Below are positions 27,069 to 36,012 of a stretch of 64,000 bases of DNA, in pieces (position 1 is the first letter of the stretch; the number at the start of each line of letters is the position of its first letter). The translations under genes and the position numbers were made by a program. Source of the DNA: Flavobacterium cutihirudinis (lineage in GTDB: Bacteria; Bacteroidota; Bacteroidia; Flavobacteriales; Flavobacteriaceae); contig NZ_QRDQ01000007.1 of assembly GCF_003385895.1 (NCBI RefSeq), positions 806,001 to 870,000 on the forward strand, given 5' to 3'. Below the pieces are notes generated by a model that searched no databases, was not told where the DNA came from, and saw only the letters and a program-made list of their open reading frames with translations.

Positions 27069-27515
27069 TTATAAACCTCCGTATCGTATTGTAGATCCTA
27101 AAACAAGCATTGTTACAGCGATTGTTGTAACCGAAATAATAATCACGGCCATTCTGTGGATATTGGTTTCATTAAGATTTGGAAGTACAAAAAATTGTGC
27201 GCAAATGGCACATATGAAAGTAAGAAACAACAATATTAATTTGATGGAAACCACTTTTTCAATTCCGCTGGAAAAACTAAACCAGGTTTCGAAAGTTACA
27301 CCAAAATCATACGCCATCCAGATACCAGTAGCAATCAATATAACAAGTGATGACATTCCGAGAGCCTCATATTTCTTTTCAAAATTTAAAATAATCTGCG
27401 GATCTTTTTTCTTTAAAGCTGTCGGAAGATAACAAATAGCCAAAAGCAAATGGCCGCCCACCCAAACAGCAGCAGCCAAAAGATGGAGAATTAATACGAA
27501 GTGATGTAGTGTCAT
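27069..27515 (-). CDS. CopD-family integral membrane protein
   Basis: A 148-residue protein with four predicted membrane helices. His residues in the first helix (LHHFVLILHLLAAAVWVGGH) and the GxWMAYDFG segment fit the CopD/copper-resistance D-like family of small membrane proteins, which bind heme or copper or are simply uncharacterised. It lies 55 nt after nrdG in the same direction, so it may be the last gene of the nad-ric-nrd operon. Substrate and function cannot be read further from sequence. Confidence 0.7.
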   Translation of the reverse strand: MTLHHFVLILHLLAAAVWVGGHLLLAICYLPTALKKKDPQIILNFEKKYEALGMSSLVILIATGIWMAYDFGVTFETWFSFSSGIEKVVSIKLILLFLTFICAICAQFFVLPNLNETNIHRMAVIIISVTTIAVTMLVLGSTIRYGGL

Positions 27516-27570
27516 AATACAAGGGGTTTAGTTTTATCAATTGAGAACGAAAGCTGATAAATTGTATTAA

Positions 27571-28287
27571 TTATTCTCTAAAAATAACTTTTATTTTTGA
27601 GGTCGAAAAGTTTTTATGACGTATTTCTCTGTCCGAATTGTCTAATTTATAAAGTGTTGAGACATTGTTCACAAAGTGTTGGACAAAATAATTGCCTTCA
27701 AAATTTTGAGTTTCCAAATAGGTGATCATTTTTGCAAAAGCAGCTTCACTAATTAATTCAGAATGAAAAGTAGTCCGAATTTCAAATGGTACAACAGCAT
27801 TTTTTAATAACGAAAAACTTTCCTCAAACTCCGAAAATAACTGAGATTTCGTTATAGTTTCAAATGCCTCGGGAAGGCTCTTAAAATCCAATGCTACATA
27901 ATCAATTAGTTTTTCCTGAAGTAATTTTTGCAGAACCAAAGGATGTGAACCATTGGTATCAATTTTTACAACAAATCCCAAAGCTTTAATTTCCTTTATA
28001 AAAGGGATAATATTTTTATGCATAGTACATTCGCCGCCGCTAAGAACAACACCGTCCAATAATCCTTTTCTTGAACGAAGAAAAGTTAGAACAGTATCAA
28101 AATCTATTTTCCCTTTTCCTAATACAATATCGGGATTATAGCAGTAAAGGCATCTCATATTACAGCCCGCAAACCAAATGATGCAGGCTGTTTTATCAGG
28201 ATAATCTAATAAAGTAAAAGGAGTGATGCTGTAAACTGCTTTAGTAGATAACAGCTTCCTCAAAATGGGTACGTTGCTGGTGTTCAC
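27571..28287 (-). CDS. nrdG: anaerobic RNR-activating radical-SAM enzyme
   Basis: A 238-residue radical SAM activase that installs the glycyl radical on class III ribonucleotide reductase under anaerobic conditions. The CxxxCxxC cluster motif is C42-NMR-C46-LY-C49, following the family-typical ITPFTLLDYPDKTACIIWFAGCN. The start at 28287 overlaps the preceding small glycyl-radical ORF by 47 nt; conservation appears to begin around residue 18, so a shorter start is possible. Gene order nrdD, glycyl-radical ORF, nrdG argues strongly for joint function. Confidence 0.9.
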   Translation of the reverse strand: MNTSNVPILRKLLSTKAVYSITPFTLLDYPDKTACIIWFAGCNMRCLYCYNPDIVLGKGKIDFDTVLTFLRSRKGLLDGVVLSGGECTMHKNIIPFIKEIKALGFVVKIDTNGSHPLVLQKLLQEKLIDYVALDFKSLPEAFETITKSQLFSEFEESFSLLKNAVVPFEIRTTFHSELISEAAFAKMITYLETQNFEGNYFVQHFVNNVSTLYKLDNSDREIRHKNFSTSKIKVIFRE

Positions 28288-28408
28288 CTTTTTTTCCGAT
28301 ATTAAAACTTTCTACAGGTCTGTGGTAACCCATAACTCGTGTATAAACCAAACATTTGCTTCTTTTAGTTTGGTTTTCTTCTAAAATTTTATGCGTTTTT
28401 GTTTTCAT
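28241..28408 (-). CDS. separate glycyl-radical tail of class III RNR
   Basis: A 55-residue ORF carrying RVMGYHRPVESFN, the glycyl-radical signature normally found at the extreme C-terminus of NrdD; the radical Gly would be residue 27. The preceding nrdD ends just after its CxxH/CxxC zinc-type motif and lacks this segment, so the reductase appears to be made in two pieces. The frame is +1 relative to nrdD. The ATG I use (28408) overlaps the nrdD stop by 20 nt; the same frame stays open to a GTG at 28453. Either an independently translated radical subunit, a +1 frameshift fusion, or an error or mutation in the sequence could explain it. The intact downstream frame with family-typical residues argues against simple decay. 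Confidence 0.75.
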   Translation of the reverse strand: MKTKTHKILEENQTKRSKCLVYTRVMGYHRPVESFNIGKKGEHQQRTHFEEAVIY

Positions 28409-30512
28409 AAGCGAGATTTTTTTGATTGTTTTCATTAAGTAAAATTTCATCACATTTAGGACAATATTCGTGTTCTCCGTTAAGATAACCGTGAACAGGG
28501 CAAATACTGAAAATGGGTGTAACCGTTATGTAAGGCAGTTTAAAGTTGGTCAGGACTTTTTTTACAAAGTTCTTGCAGGCTTCCGGACTGCTTATTTTTT
28601 CTCTCATATAAAGATGCAAAACCGTTCCGCCGGTATATTTGCATTGGAGTTCATCCTGAAGTAATAAAGCTTCAAAAGGATCATCAGTGTGATCGACAGG
28701 AATCTGTGAACTGTTGGTATAATAAATGTTTTCGTTTTGTCCGGCTTGTAAAATTTCGGGAAAACGTTTTTTATCTTCCTTTGCAAATCGGTAAGTTGTA
28801 CCTTCGGCGGGAGTCGCTTCCAAATTGTATAAATTTCCGGTTTCTTCCTGAAATTCCTTCATTCTTAAACGGATGTGATCCAAAATTTCTGTAGCAAAAC
28901 TAATTCCCGAAGCGTCTGTAATATTTTGTTTTCCTTTGGTAAAATTAATCACCATTTCGTTCATTCCGTTTACACCAATGGTAGAGAAGTGGTTTCTAAA
29001 ATGTTCTAAATATCGTTTTGTATAAGGATAAAGTCCCTGATCGTACATTCTCTGAATAAAAACTCTTTTTTTCTCCAGCGTTGATTTTGCAATTTTAAGA
29101 AGTTCATCCAGATGCATAAATAAGTTGATGATATTTCCGTGATGCAAATAACCCAAACGGGCCATATTTATGGTAACAACACCGATACTTCCGGTCATTT
29201 CAGCACTTCCAAAAAGACCATTTCCTCGTTTCAGTAATTCTCTTAAATCCAGTTGCAATCTGCAGCACATACTTCGTACGGCGTTTGGTTTGTAAGCTTC
29301 GGGATTTTCAACTTTATTGCCATTTTCATCCAAAGTATATTGGCTTCCAATAAAATTCTGAAAATAAGACGAACCTATTTTTGCAGTATTTTCGAATAGC
29401 AAATCAACATTTTCGGCTTCCCAGTCAAAATCTTCCGTAATATTAACAGTCGGAATCGGAAAAGTAAATGGTTGGCCGTTTGCATCGCCTTCTGTCATAA
29501 TAGTATAATAAGCCTTATTGATGAGGTTCATTTCCTGTTGAAAGTCGGCATATTTTAAGTTGGTCAGTTTTTCAACACCTCTTTTTTTCGCTTCAATTTG
29601 TAAGGCTTCATTTTCGGTATTTAAAAACAAATGCTCATTATTTCTGGTCGGAATTTGTTCTTTCAAATCTTCAGGAACATTCCAATCTAGTGTAATATTG
29701 GTAAAAGGCGATTGTCCCCAGCGCGCAGGCACATTCAAATTATAAACAAAACTTCTGATTGCTTTCAGAATTTCATCATAAGTAAGTTGATCTTTAAAAA
29801 CATAAGGCGCAAGATAAGTATCAAAAGAGCTGAAAGCCTGAGCGCCTGCCCATTCGCTTTGAAGAATACCCAGAAAATTAGCCATTTGCCCAAGTGCTTC
29901 TCTAAAATGAGAAGGAGGTCTGCTCTCGACACGTCCGCGTACGCCATTAAACCCTTCATTTAATAGCACGCGAAGGCTCCAACCGGCGCAGTAGCCTGTC
30001 AAACAGTCGAGATCGTGAATGTGTATGTCGCCATTACGATGCGCAGCGCCTTCTTCTTTAGTATAAATTTTATCCAACCAGTAATTGGCGATTATCTTGC
30101 CGGCAGTATTGCTTACCAATCCAGCATTAGAATAAGAGATATTTGCGTTGGCATTGATTCGCCAATCTGATTGGTTAATATATTCGTCAACAGTTTGTGT
30201 ACTGTCTACATAAGTTGTGTCATCATTTAACCCATTTACATGTTCGCGTTGTAATTTTCGGGTATGGCGATAAATAATAAAAGAACGCATGGTTTTGAAA
30301 TAACCATTCTCAAAGAGAACTCTTTCAATTAAATCCTGAATTTCTTCGACTGGCCATGAATATTTCACTTCAAGACCTGAAAGAACGGTTTTATAAATTC
30401 TTTTATCGTAAGGCAGATTTACACTTTGAAACGCCTTTTGAATAGCATCCTGAATTTTGTAAGCTTCAAAAGGTTTGTAATCTCCATTGCGTTTGATGAC
30501 ATATTTTTCCAT
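28389..30512 (-). CDS. nrdD: anaerobic ribonucleotide reductase, truncated C-terminus
   Basis: A 707-residue class III ribonucleoside-triphosphate reductase, which makes dNTPs without oxygen. Residues 1-~95 form the ATP-cone regulatory domain (YVIKRNGDYKPFEAYKI). The large barrel domain follows (for example DIHIHDLD, SPFTNITLDW, EMTGSIGVVTINMARLGY). The C-terminus carries CPVHGYLNGEHEYCPKC, a zinc-binding-type motif, but stops 20 residues later without the RVxGY glycyl-radical site. That site is encoded in the overlapping ORF at 28241-28408. It is 11 nt downstream of ric and upstream of nrdG. Confidence 0.92.
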   Translation of the reverse strand: MEKYVIKRNGDYKPFEAYKIQDAIQKAFQSVNLPYDKRIYKTVLSGLEVKYSWPVEEIQDLIERVLFENGYFKTMRSFIIYRHTRKLQREHVNGLNDDTTYVDSTQTVDEYINQSDWRINANANISYSNAGLVSNTAGKIIANYWLDKIYTKEEGAAHRNGDIHIHDLDCLTGYCAGWSLRVLLNEGFNGVRGRVESRPPSHFREALGQMANFLGILQSEWAGAQAFSSFDTYLAPYVFKDQLTYDEILKAIRSFVYNLNVPARWGQSPFTNITLDWNVPEDLKEQIPTRNNEHLFLNTENEALQIEAKKRGVEKLTNLKYADFQQEMNLINKAYYTIMTEGDANGQPFTFPIPTVNITEDFDWEAENVDLLFENTAKIGSSYFQNFIGSQYTLDENGNKVENPEAYKPNAVRSMCCRLQLDLRELLKRGNGLFGSAEMTGSIGVVTINMARLGYLHHGNIINLFMHLDELLKIAKSTLEKKRVFIQRMYDQGLYPYTKRYLEHFRNHFSTIGVNGMNEMVINFTKGKQNITDASGISFATEILDHIRLRMKEFQEETGNLYNLEATPAEGTTYRFAKEDKKRFPEILQAGQNENIYYTNSSQIPVDHTDDPFEALLLQDELQCKYTGGTVLHLYMREKISSPEACKNFVKKVLTNFKLPYITVTPIFSICPVHGYLNGEHEYCPKCDEILLNENNQKNLAYENKNA

Positions 30513-30523
30513 GATTTCATTTG

Positions 30524-31255
30524 TTATAAGACTTTTTCAAAGTTTTTTTCAAGACTGATGGCTTTTGGAAATAAAATATTGTTTTCCATGTGGACGTGTT
30601 TATGAAGGTTTTTTTCGAATTCATCAAGCATTCCAAATGTTACTTTATAAGTAGCACAGGCATCAGTTGGTGGTGTATATTTATTAGTTAAAGCCGCAAT
30701 TTTTTTAAAACGGTTTCCTTCGGTATTGTGTTCTTCTTTTAAGAGAATAATTTGATTTTCAACAGATCCAAAAGGTGGTGTTTCGAGATTTAGCCCTTTA
30801 CTATAAGTCCTTTTCATTTGTATGATAAAAGGAAACAAGGTTCGTTCTTCTTTTTCCATATGAAAATACAAATCTGAAACAGAATCTGTAAACAGTGTTT
30901 TTATTTCAAATAATTCAGGATGAAGATGACCATGAACTGCGCATAATTTATTTAAATATTCCTCTAAAACCGGAGCTTTTTCTTTGATATATCTATGGTG
31001 TGTTTTTATTATATAATCAGTTAGTAAATCTATCGGCCATGATTTGTAGTCAAAAGACTGGTTTTCGACATTGTTTTTTGCAATTTCAATATGATGAATA
31101 AGAAGATTTTCCTCGATGTCACGTTTCTTACAGACTTCTGCGATTGTACGATATCCTTTGCAGCAAAAATCAATGTGGTATTTTGTAAATATTACTGCAG
31201 TTCTGAAATCATCTGCTACAATTTCTCCAATGGTAGTTTTACTATTTATTTTCAT
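30524..31255 (-). CDS. ric: iron-sulfur cluster repair di-iron protein
   Basis: A 243-residue RIC/YtfE/ScdA protein that repairs iron-sulfur clusters damaged by nitric oxide or oxygen. The N-terminal ScdA domain has the DFCCKGYRTIAEVC motif (residues ~29-42). The hemerythrin-like domain supplies the di-iron ligands as spaced His/Glu motifs (HHRYIKEKAP, HGHLHPEL, FHMEKEERTLFP, EEHNTEG, HVHMENNILFP). It sits between nadB and nrdD, and the operon's NadA and NrdG are iron-sulfur enzymes, so repair of those clusters is a sensible local role. Denitrification-type NO stress also fits the nearby nos operon. Confidence 0.93.
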   Translation of the reverse strand: MKINSKTTIGEIVADDFRTAVIFTKYHIDFCCKGYRTIAEVCKKRDIEENLLIHHIEIAKNNVENQSFDYKSWPIDLLTDYIIKTHHRYIKEKAPVLEEYLNKLCAVHGHLHPELFEIKTLFTDSVSDLYFHMEKEERTLFPFIIQMKRTYSKGLNLETPPFGSVENQIILLKEEHNTEGNRFKKIAALTNKYTPPTDACATYKVTFGMLDEFEKNLHKHVHMENNILFPKAISLEKNFEKVL

Positions 31256-31291
31256 TTTGGTAAGTTATATTCAGTTAAACTTTGATTCTTT

Positions 31292-32803
31292 TCAGCATGT
31301 TTGTTTTTCTTTCGTTTTGCACTGTTTTATAATGAGTAAAGCAGTTGCAAGCATATTCGAAAATTCGATAAAAGGAATTGTGATTTCATGCGTCTCAATT
31401 AAAGAGATAGCCGAATTGTTGAGCATTTTTATTTTTGCGAAAGCCAATTCAGCGTCGCGTTCGCTGCTGGTATAAAAAGTGGTCAACAGCGTCTGAAGTT
31501 CTTTTTTTAGAATATCAAAAGCATAGTAGTCATTTGACTGATGCGCTTTTGGAAATTTAGGAATTAGTAGTTTTGTCGAAAAAGTAAATTTAGCAATCGT
31601 TTTATTCACGTCTTCGGAGGCTTGATGTGCAAATACCAAAGCTTCAAGAAGTGAATTAGAAGCCAATCGGTTTTTACCGTGTAACCCTGTTCTGGCGCAT
31701 TCACCAATGGCGTACAGATTCTCAATCGATGTCTTTCCGTTCGGATCTACTTTTATACCGCCACATTGATAATGAGCTGCCGGAACAATCGGAATTAAAT
31801 CTCTTTCAGGCTTTATTCCAAGTGAATTGCAATGTGCCGTAATTACAGGAAAATGTGCATAAAAAGCTTTCTGATCAAGATGTCGGCAATCGAGATAAAC
31901 ATGCTTTTTAGACTGATATTTTATTTCATTGCTAATAGCTTCAGAAATAATGTCGCGTGTTGCAAGTTCACCTCTTAAATCATATTTAAAAAGAAACCTT
32001 TTTTGATCTTCGTTTACAATATAAGCTCCAAATCCGCGAACAGCTTCTGATATAAGAAACAACGGATTATCTTTTCCAGCACTTAATGCAGTCGGGTGAA
32101 ACTGAATATATTGCATGTCTTCGATTTCGACACCAGCACGTGCCGCCATTGCGATACCGTCTCCGGTTGCGATTTTAGGATTTGTAGTGTTTTCAAAAAG
32201 CTGTCCGCATCCGCCGGTGCAAAGAAGCGTTGTTCTTGTTCGAATGTATTTGATTTTGTTGTGCTTTTTATCATAGTAAAAAGCTCCGGTACAAGTTGTT
32301 TTTCCTTTTTTTGTTTCGGTATTTAAATCAATAACCTGATGATTTTCCCAAATTTCGATATTGGGCATTTTTTTTATGATTTTCAACAGTTTTTCCTCAA
32401 TTTCTAATCCAGAACTGTCTTTATGATGTAAGATGCGATTTTGTGAATGTCCGCCTTCCAAACCTAAATTCCATTGTCCGTCTTCATCTTTGTCAAATGA
32501 AGCTCCAATTTCTATTAATTCTTTTAGTCTTTCCGGAGCCTGTTCGATTACCATTTTTACAATTGTCTCATCACAATGTCCATCGCCTGCCTGAAGCGTA
32601 TCTTTAATATGTTGCTCAAAACTATCCTTAAAAAGATTGGTAACAACTGCAATGCCACCTTGTGCTAATCGTGTATTGGTATTTTTGGCCGTTTCCTTAG
32701 TCATTATGACAATAGATAAATCGGGACGCTTTTTTGCCGTTTTCATTGCAAAGAATAATCCTGAAATACCTGAACCAATAATAAGTATATCTGTTTTGAG
32801 CAT
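31292..32803 (-). CDS. nadB: L-aspartate oxidase
   Basis: A flavoprotein of 503 residues that oxidises L-aspartate to iminoaspartate for de novo NAD synthesis; it can use fumarate instead of oxygen, so it works anaerobically. The FAD-binding GSGISG is at residues 8-13, with RLAQGGIA (about 45-52), GLEGGHSQNRILHH (~115-128), the HPTAL active-site region (~236), and GLHGKNRLASNSLLEALVFA near the C-terminal part of the flavin domain. Its product is condensed by NadA, encoded immediately upstream (30-nt gap). Confidence 0.95.
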   Translation of the reverse strand: MLKTDILIIGSGISGLFFAMKTAKKRPDLSIVIMTKETAKNTNTRLAQGGIAVVTNLFKDSFEQHIKDTLQAGDGHCDETIVKMVIEQAPERLKELIEIGASFDKDEDGQWNLGLEGGHSQNRILHHKDSSGLEIEEKLLKIIKKMPNIEIWENHQVIDLNTETKKGKTTCTGAFYYDKKHNKIKYIRTRTTLLCTGGCGQLFENTTNPKIATGDGIAMAARAGVEIEDMQYIQFHPTALSAGKDNPLFLISEAVRGFGAYIVNEDQKRFLFKYDLRGELATRDIISEAISNEIKYQSKKHVYLDCRHLDQKAFYAHFPVITAHCNSLGIKPERDLIPIVPAAHYQCGGIKVDPNGKTSIENLYAIGECARTGLHGKNRLASNSLLEALVFAHQASEDVNKTIAKFTFSTKLLIPKFPKAHQSNDYYAFDILKKELQTLLTTFYTSSERDAELAFAKIKMLNNSAISLIETHEITIPFIEFSNMLATALLIIKQCKTKEKQTC

Positions 32804-32833
32804 GGCTATTTTTGATTTTGAGTTATGATGGTT

Positions 32834-33766
32834 TTACGACAGTGCAAGCATTTTTTCAATAGGTTTCAGGGCATCGATTCGAAGATCCTCTTTTATTTGA
32901 ATTTCCGGACTTTCATTTTTGAGACACCAATAAAGTTTTTGCAACGTATTGACTTTCATAAAAGCACATTCGCTACAAGCGCAAGTATTGTCTTCTGTGG
33001 AAGGAGCCGGAATCAGCGTTTTTTCAGGTACAGCCTTAGAAAGTTCATGCAGAATACCGGCCTCCGTAGCCACGATAAAAACGGTAGTAGGATCCGTTTT
33101 GATAAAGTTTATAATTCCGGAAGTCGAGCCAATATAATGCGCAATTTTTAGTATATGACTTTCAGATTCCGGATGTGCAGCTATTTTAGCCGTTGGATTC
33201 TTTAAATAAATTTCAAGTAATTTATCTAGGGAAAATGCTTCATGAACTACGCAGGAACCTTTCCATAAAACGAGTTCGCGTTTGGTTTCTTTTTGGAGAT
33301 AATTCCCTAAATTCTGATCGGGCGCAAAAATGATTTTTTGGTCAGAAGGTATCGAAGCGATTATTTTTTTTGCATTTGAAGAAGTACAGACAAAATCGCT
33401 CATTGCTTTTATTTCTGCAGAACAATTAATGTAGGTTACCACAACATGATCCGGATATTGATTTTTGAATGCTTTAAAATCTTCGGGTCCACAGCCGTCA
33501 GCAAGTGAGCAACCGGCTTCCCAATCAGGAAGTATTACTTTTTTGTTTGGGTTTAAAATTTTTGCAGTTTCGGCCATAAAATGGACACCTGCAAATACAA
33601 TAATGTCGGCTGTTGTAGTCTGAGCTTTTTTGGATAATTCTAGACTGTCTCCAATAAAATCTGCAATATCCTGAATGTCTTCATTTTGATAATAATGAGC
33701 CAGAATAACAGCATTTTTTTCTTGTTTTAATCGGAGTATTTCCTGTACTAAAAAGTTTTTATCCAT
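32834..33766 (-). CDS. nadA: quinolinate synthase
   Basis: A [4Fe-4S] enzyme that condenses iminoaspartate with dihydroxyacetone phosphate to quinolinate. The 310-residue length is typical. Cysteines in [15 protein letters not shown] and [14 protein letters not shown] include the expected cluster ligands, and the [24 protein letters not shown] start is characteristic. It is the first gene of a run nadA-nadB-ric-nrdD-nrdD'-nrdG (-copD) with gaps of 11-36 nt or overlaps before the final 55-nt gap, so probably one transcript. The promoter is the palindrome-linked element at 33865-33909, suggesting control by the Crp/Fnr protein at 44247-44855. Confidence 0.95.
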   Translation of the reverse strand: MDKNFLVQEILRLKQEKNAVILAHYYQNEDIQDIADFIGDSLELSKKAQTTTADIIVFAGVHFMAETAKILNPNKKVILPDWEAGCSLADGCGPEDFKAFKNQYPDHVVVTYINCSAEIKAMSDFVCTSSNAKKIIASIPSDQKIIFAPDQNLGNYLQKETKRELVLWKGSCVVHEAFSLDKLLEIYLKNPTAKIAAHPESESHILKIAHYIGSTSGIINFIKTDPTTVFIVATEAGILHELSKAVPEKTLIPAPSTEDNTCACSECAFMKVNTLQKLYWCLKNESPEIQIKEDLRIDALKPIEKMLALS

Positions 33767-33864
33767 GTCTTAAATCTTAATTTTTCTGCTGTATGACATT
33801 GAGTAAAATGTACTACAGAAAAAGGTTGTTTTTGATTACCCTGAAGTATATAATTTTAATAGGG

Positions 33865-33909
33865 TAAATATATCAGCATCAAATTTTTCAAATTATGATT
33901 ATAGTCATA
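33865..33909 (-). promoter_or_regulatory. Fnr-type promoter of nadA operon
   Basis: Palindrome TATGATTATAGTCATA at 33894-33909, and on the minus strand the -7-like element TATATTTA (33865-33872, one mismatch to TAnnTTTG). Centre-to-centre distance is exactly 33 bp, placing the palindrome at about -41.5, the position of a class II Crp/Fnr activator. Predicted start of transcription is near 33860. Confidence 0.6.
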
Positions 33910-33954
33910 CTGCATTATATTTATTTTTATATGTTACTTGTAAGTGGTTGAATA

Positions 33955-35952
33955 TTAGTTAAAACTAAAAGCAAGATTAACAAAGAAGTTTCTTCCCATA
34001 CGCGGAATTTTATTCCAGTCGGAGTACGTTGTGTAGTATTTATCAAAAATATTTTCGATACCGGACTGAATTTTTACAACATTCTGATTCCAGTTGAAAG
34101 TATATCCAGCATTTATATTAAAAATGATATAATCCGGTGTTTTGGTTTGCCCGTATGTCGAAGCAAATTCTTTTTGCGCCAAATTTCCTAAAGCTGCAAC
34201 TGAAGCATTAAAATTTTCCTTTTTGAAAGATAAACCAGCACTATATTTTATCGGACTGATGAACGGAAGATTGTTTCCTTCATTATCTTTTCCAACACTG
34301 TAAGTAAGTTGCGATTTAAGCTGCCAGTTTTCCAAAAAGGCATATTCCATATTTAAATCGGTATTGAAGATTACGGCATTATCAATGGCTTCGTAGACTT
34401 TTACGCCCGCTGCGCCAATGGTCATTGGATTTATTTTTGGATCAATTTTTCCAATAATGTAATCTGAAAAGTAGAAGTAGGATCCGGTAATTTTTGTTGT
34501 AAAACGATTTGTTTTATAAGCTGCAGAAAAATTTCCTTCAATTGCTTTTTCATTTTTCAAATTCGGATTTCCAATATAATCGTAGAAATCATTACTGTTG
34601 TACAGATAGAATCCGTAACCTTCTGAAACAGATGGCGCTCTTTCGGCGTAAGCCAAACCAAATCCCAACTCAAAATTTTGGATATTCTTTGTGTAGTTTC
34701 CTGAAAAACTTTTTAAAAATCTGTTTTTTGTTGCATCCATTTCAGGATAAAAAATTTGCAAACTCTGCAATCCAAAATCATTGGCAACGGTATTAGAATG
34801 AAAACCGATATTTGTACTCACTCGTAATTGTTCAGAAGAAGAAAGTGCAATATTGTCTTCTAATGCCAATCCGTTATAAAAAGTTCGAACATCCGGCCAG
34901 GTATACATAAACATTAGATTTTCGCCCGGATTATCAGGATACATTGTCATTTCGGCAATCGACTTGTTGTAGAAAGAATTTAGGTCGACAAGAAAACTGT
35001 GTTTTTTAATTTTACCATTAATTTTAGAATAAAAACCATAAGTATCTGACCAGCCCGGCATATCCATATGAATGGGAACGTTCGGTCTTTTGGTATCATC
35101 CATTTTATGAGTAATGCTATTAAAATAAACTTTCGTTTCCCATTTTGAGATGAATCCCGAAGTGGGAATGTATTTATGACTCAAAGACATAATTTGAGCT
35201 TCCGCCAAAGAAACATCCATCGGAAGTGCCGGATATCCAACATTTGTCGCTCTGTCATAAATTGCAGATGCTTCAAGAATGTTTTTTTTATCCAAAAAAT
35301 AACCCGCATTTGCAGAAACATTATATTTTGTGAATTGAGAAAAGGCTATTTCCTGATCATTTCCGGCTTTGTAATTATCGGCATCACGATACATAAAATC
35401 GACGTGCGCATAATAACGGTCTTCATTATATCCTAATGAACCGCCTATGATTTTCTGCAAATTATTACTTTCGAACCCCGAATTAAAACCACCGTTCCAG
35501 CCCGTTTTTTTTTGACTGAACTGATTGCGTTTTAAATCTACAGAACCTCCAATAGTCGCTCCGTGACAACTTCCTTGCTGACCGGATGCAACACTGGCTT
35601 CCGCTAAGTTAGAAACTTCAACATAAGAAGTAATCGGATCCATTTTGTCGGTACAGGCTCCAAAAATGCGCATACCATCTATTGTAATAACGGTGCGTTC
35701 TGTTGCCATGTTATTAATGACAGGTTCCCAGGCATAGGCACCTCTTTTTATCATATTTACTTTGGTAGAACCGGATAGATAATCTTCGACAGAAGTCAAT
35801 GATTTGGCTTGTTTGAGATGTAAAGAAGTTTTTTTTCCGATGACTATTATTTCATTCAAATTTACGGTTCCAAGACTATCGTTTACTTTTTCCTGTGCCC
35901 AGCATATTGTTGAAAACACAGCTAGAAAGACGCTTACTATATTTTTCATCAT
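33955..35952 (-). CDS. OprC/NosA-like copper TonB receptor
   Basis: A 665-residue TonB-dependent outer-membrane receptor. A signal peptide (residues 1-~20, ending CWAQ) is followed by a plug domain and a C-terminal beta-barrel ending NLAFSFN. The plug contains DGMRIFGACTDKMDP, where C100 and M104 form the CxxxM motif known as the copper ligand set of Pseudomonas OprC/NosA. GSCHGATIGGSVDL follows, matching plug-core conservation. These features point to copper import across the outer membrane, as needed for NosZ maturation. It is downstream of a Met-rich lipoprotein and divergent from the nos operon. The second part of the OprC site (HxM in a loop) cannot be assigned confidently; HMDMPGW near residue 290 is a candidate. 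Confidence 0.85.
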   Translation of the reverse strand: MMKNIVSVFLAVFSTICWAQEKVNDSLGTVNLNEIIVIGKKTSLHLKQAKSLTSVEDYLSGSTKVNMIKRGAYAWEPVINNMATERTVITIDGMRIFGACTDKMDPITSYVEVSNLAEASVASGQQGSCHGATIGGSVDLKRNQFSQKKTGWNGGFNSGFESNNLQKIIGGSLGYNEDRYYAHVDFMYRDADNYKAGNDQEIAFSQFTKYNVSANAGYFLDKKNILEASAIYDRATNVGYPALPMDVSLAEAQIMSLSHKYIPTSGFISKWETKVYFNSITHKMDDTKRPNVPIHMDMPGWSDTYGFYSKINGKIKKHSFLVDLNSFYNKSIAEMTMYPDNPGENLMFMYTWPDVRTFYNGLALEDNIALSSSEQLRVSTNIGFHSNTVANDFGLQSLQIFYPEMDATKNRFLKSFSGNYTKNIQNFELGFGLAYAERAPSVSEGYGFYLYNSNDFYDYIGNPNLKNEKAIEGNFSAAYKTNRFTTKITGSYFYFSDYIIGKIDPKINPMTIGAAGVKVYEAIDNAVIFNTDLNMEYAFLENWQLKSQLTYSVGKDNEGNNLPFISPIKYSAGLSFKKENFNASVAALGNLAQKEFASTYGQTKTPDYIIFNINAGYTFNWNQNVVKIQSGIENIFDKYYTTYSDWNKIPRMGRNFFVNLAFSFN

Positions 35953-35964
35953 CTGATAATTTTA

Positions 35965-35996
35965 AAGAAAGAGACAAAGAGGTTTGTCTCTTTCTT
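35965..35996 (-). terminator. hairpin between Cu lipoprotein and TonB receptor
   Basis: A 14-bp perfect stem (AAGAAAGAGACAAA and complement) with a 4-nt loop and a modest T run on the minus strand. It lies within an apparent operon and may act as a partial terminator or mRNA-stability element. Confidence 0.6.
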
Positions 35997-36012
35997 ATTT
36001 AGGATTTTGAGC

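Noticed and set aside
28389..28453. A -1 slippery heptamer (A AAA AAT) that could fuse nrdD to the radical ORF
   Set aside because: The radical ORF is in the +1 frame relative to nrdD, so a -1 shift at that site would not reach it.
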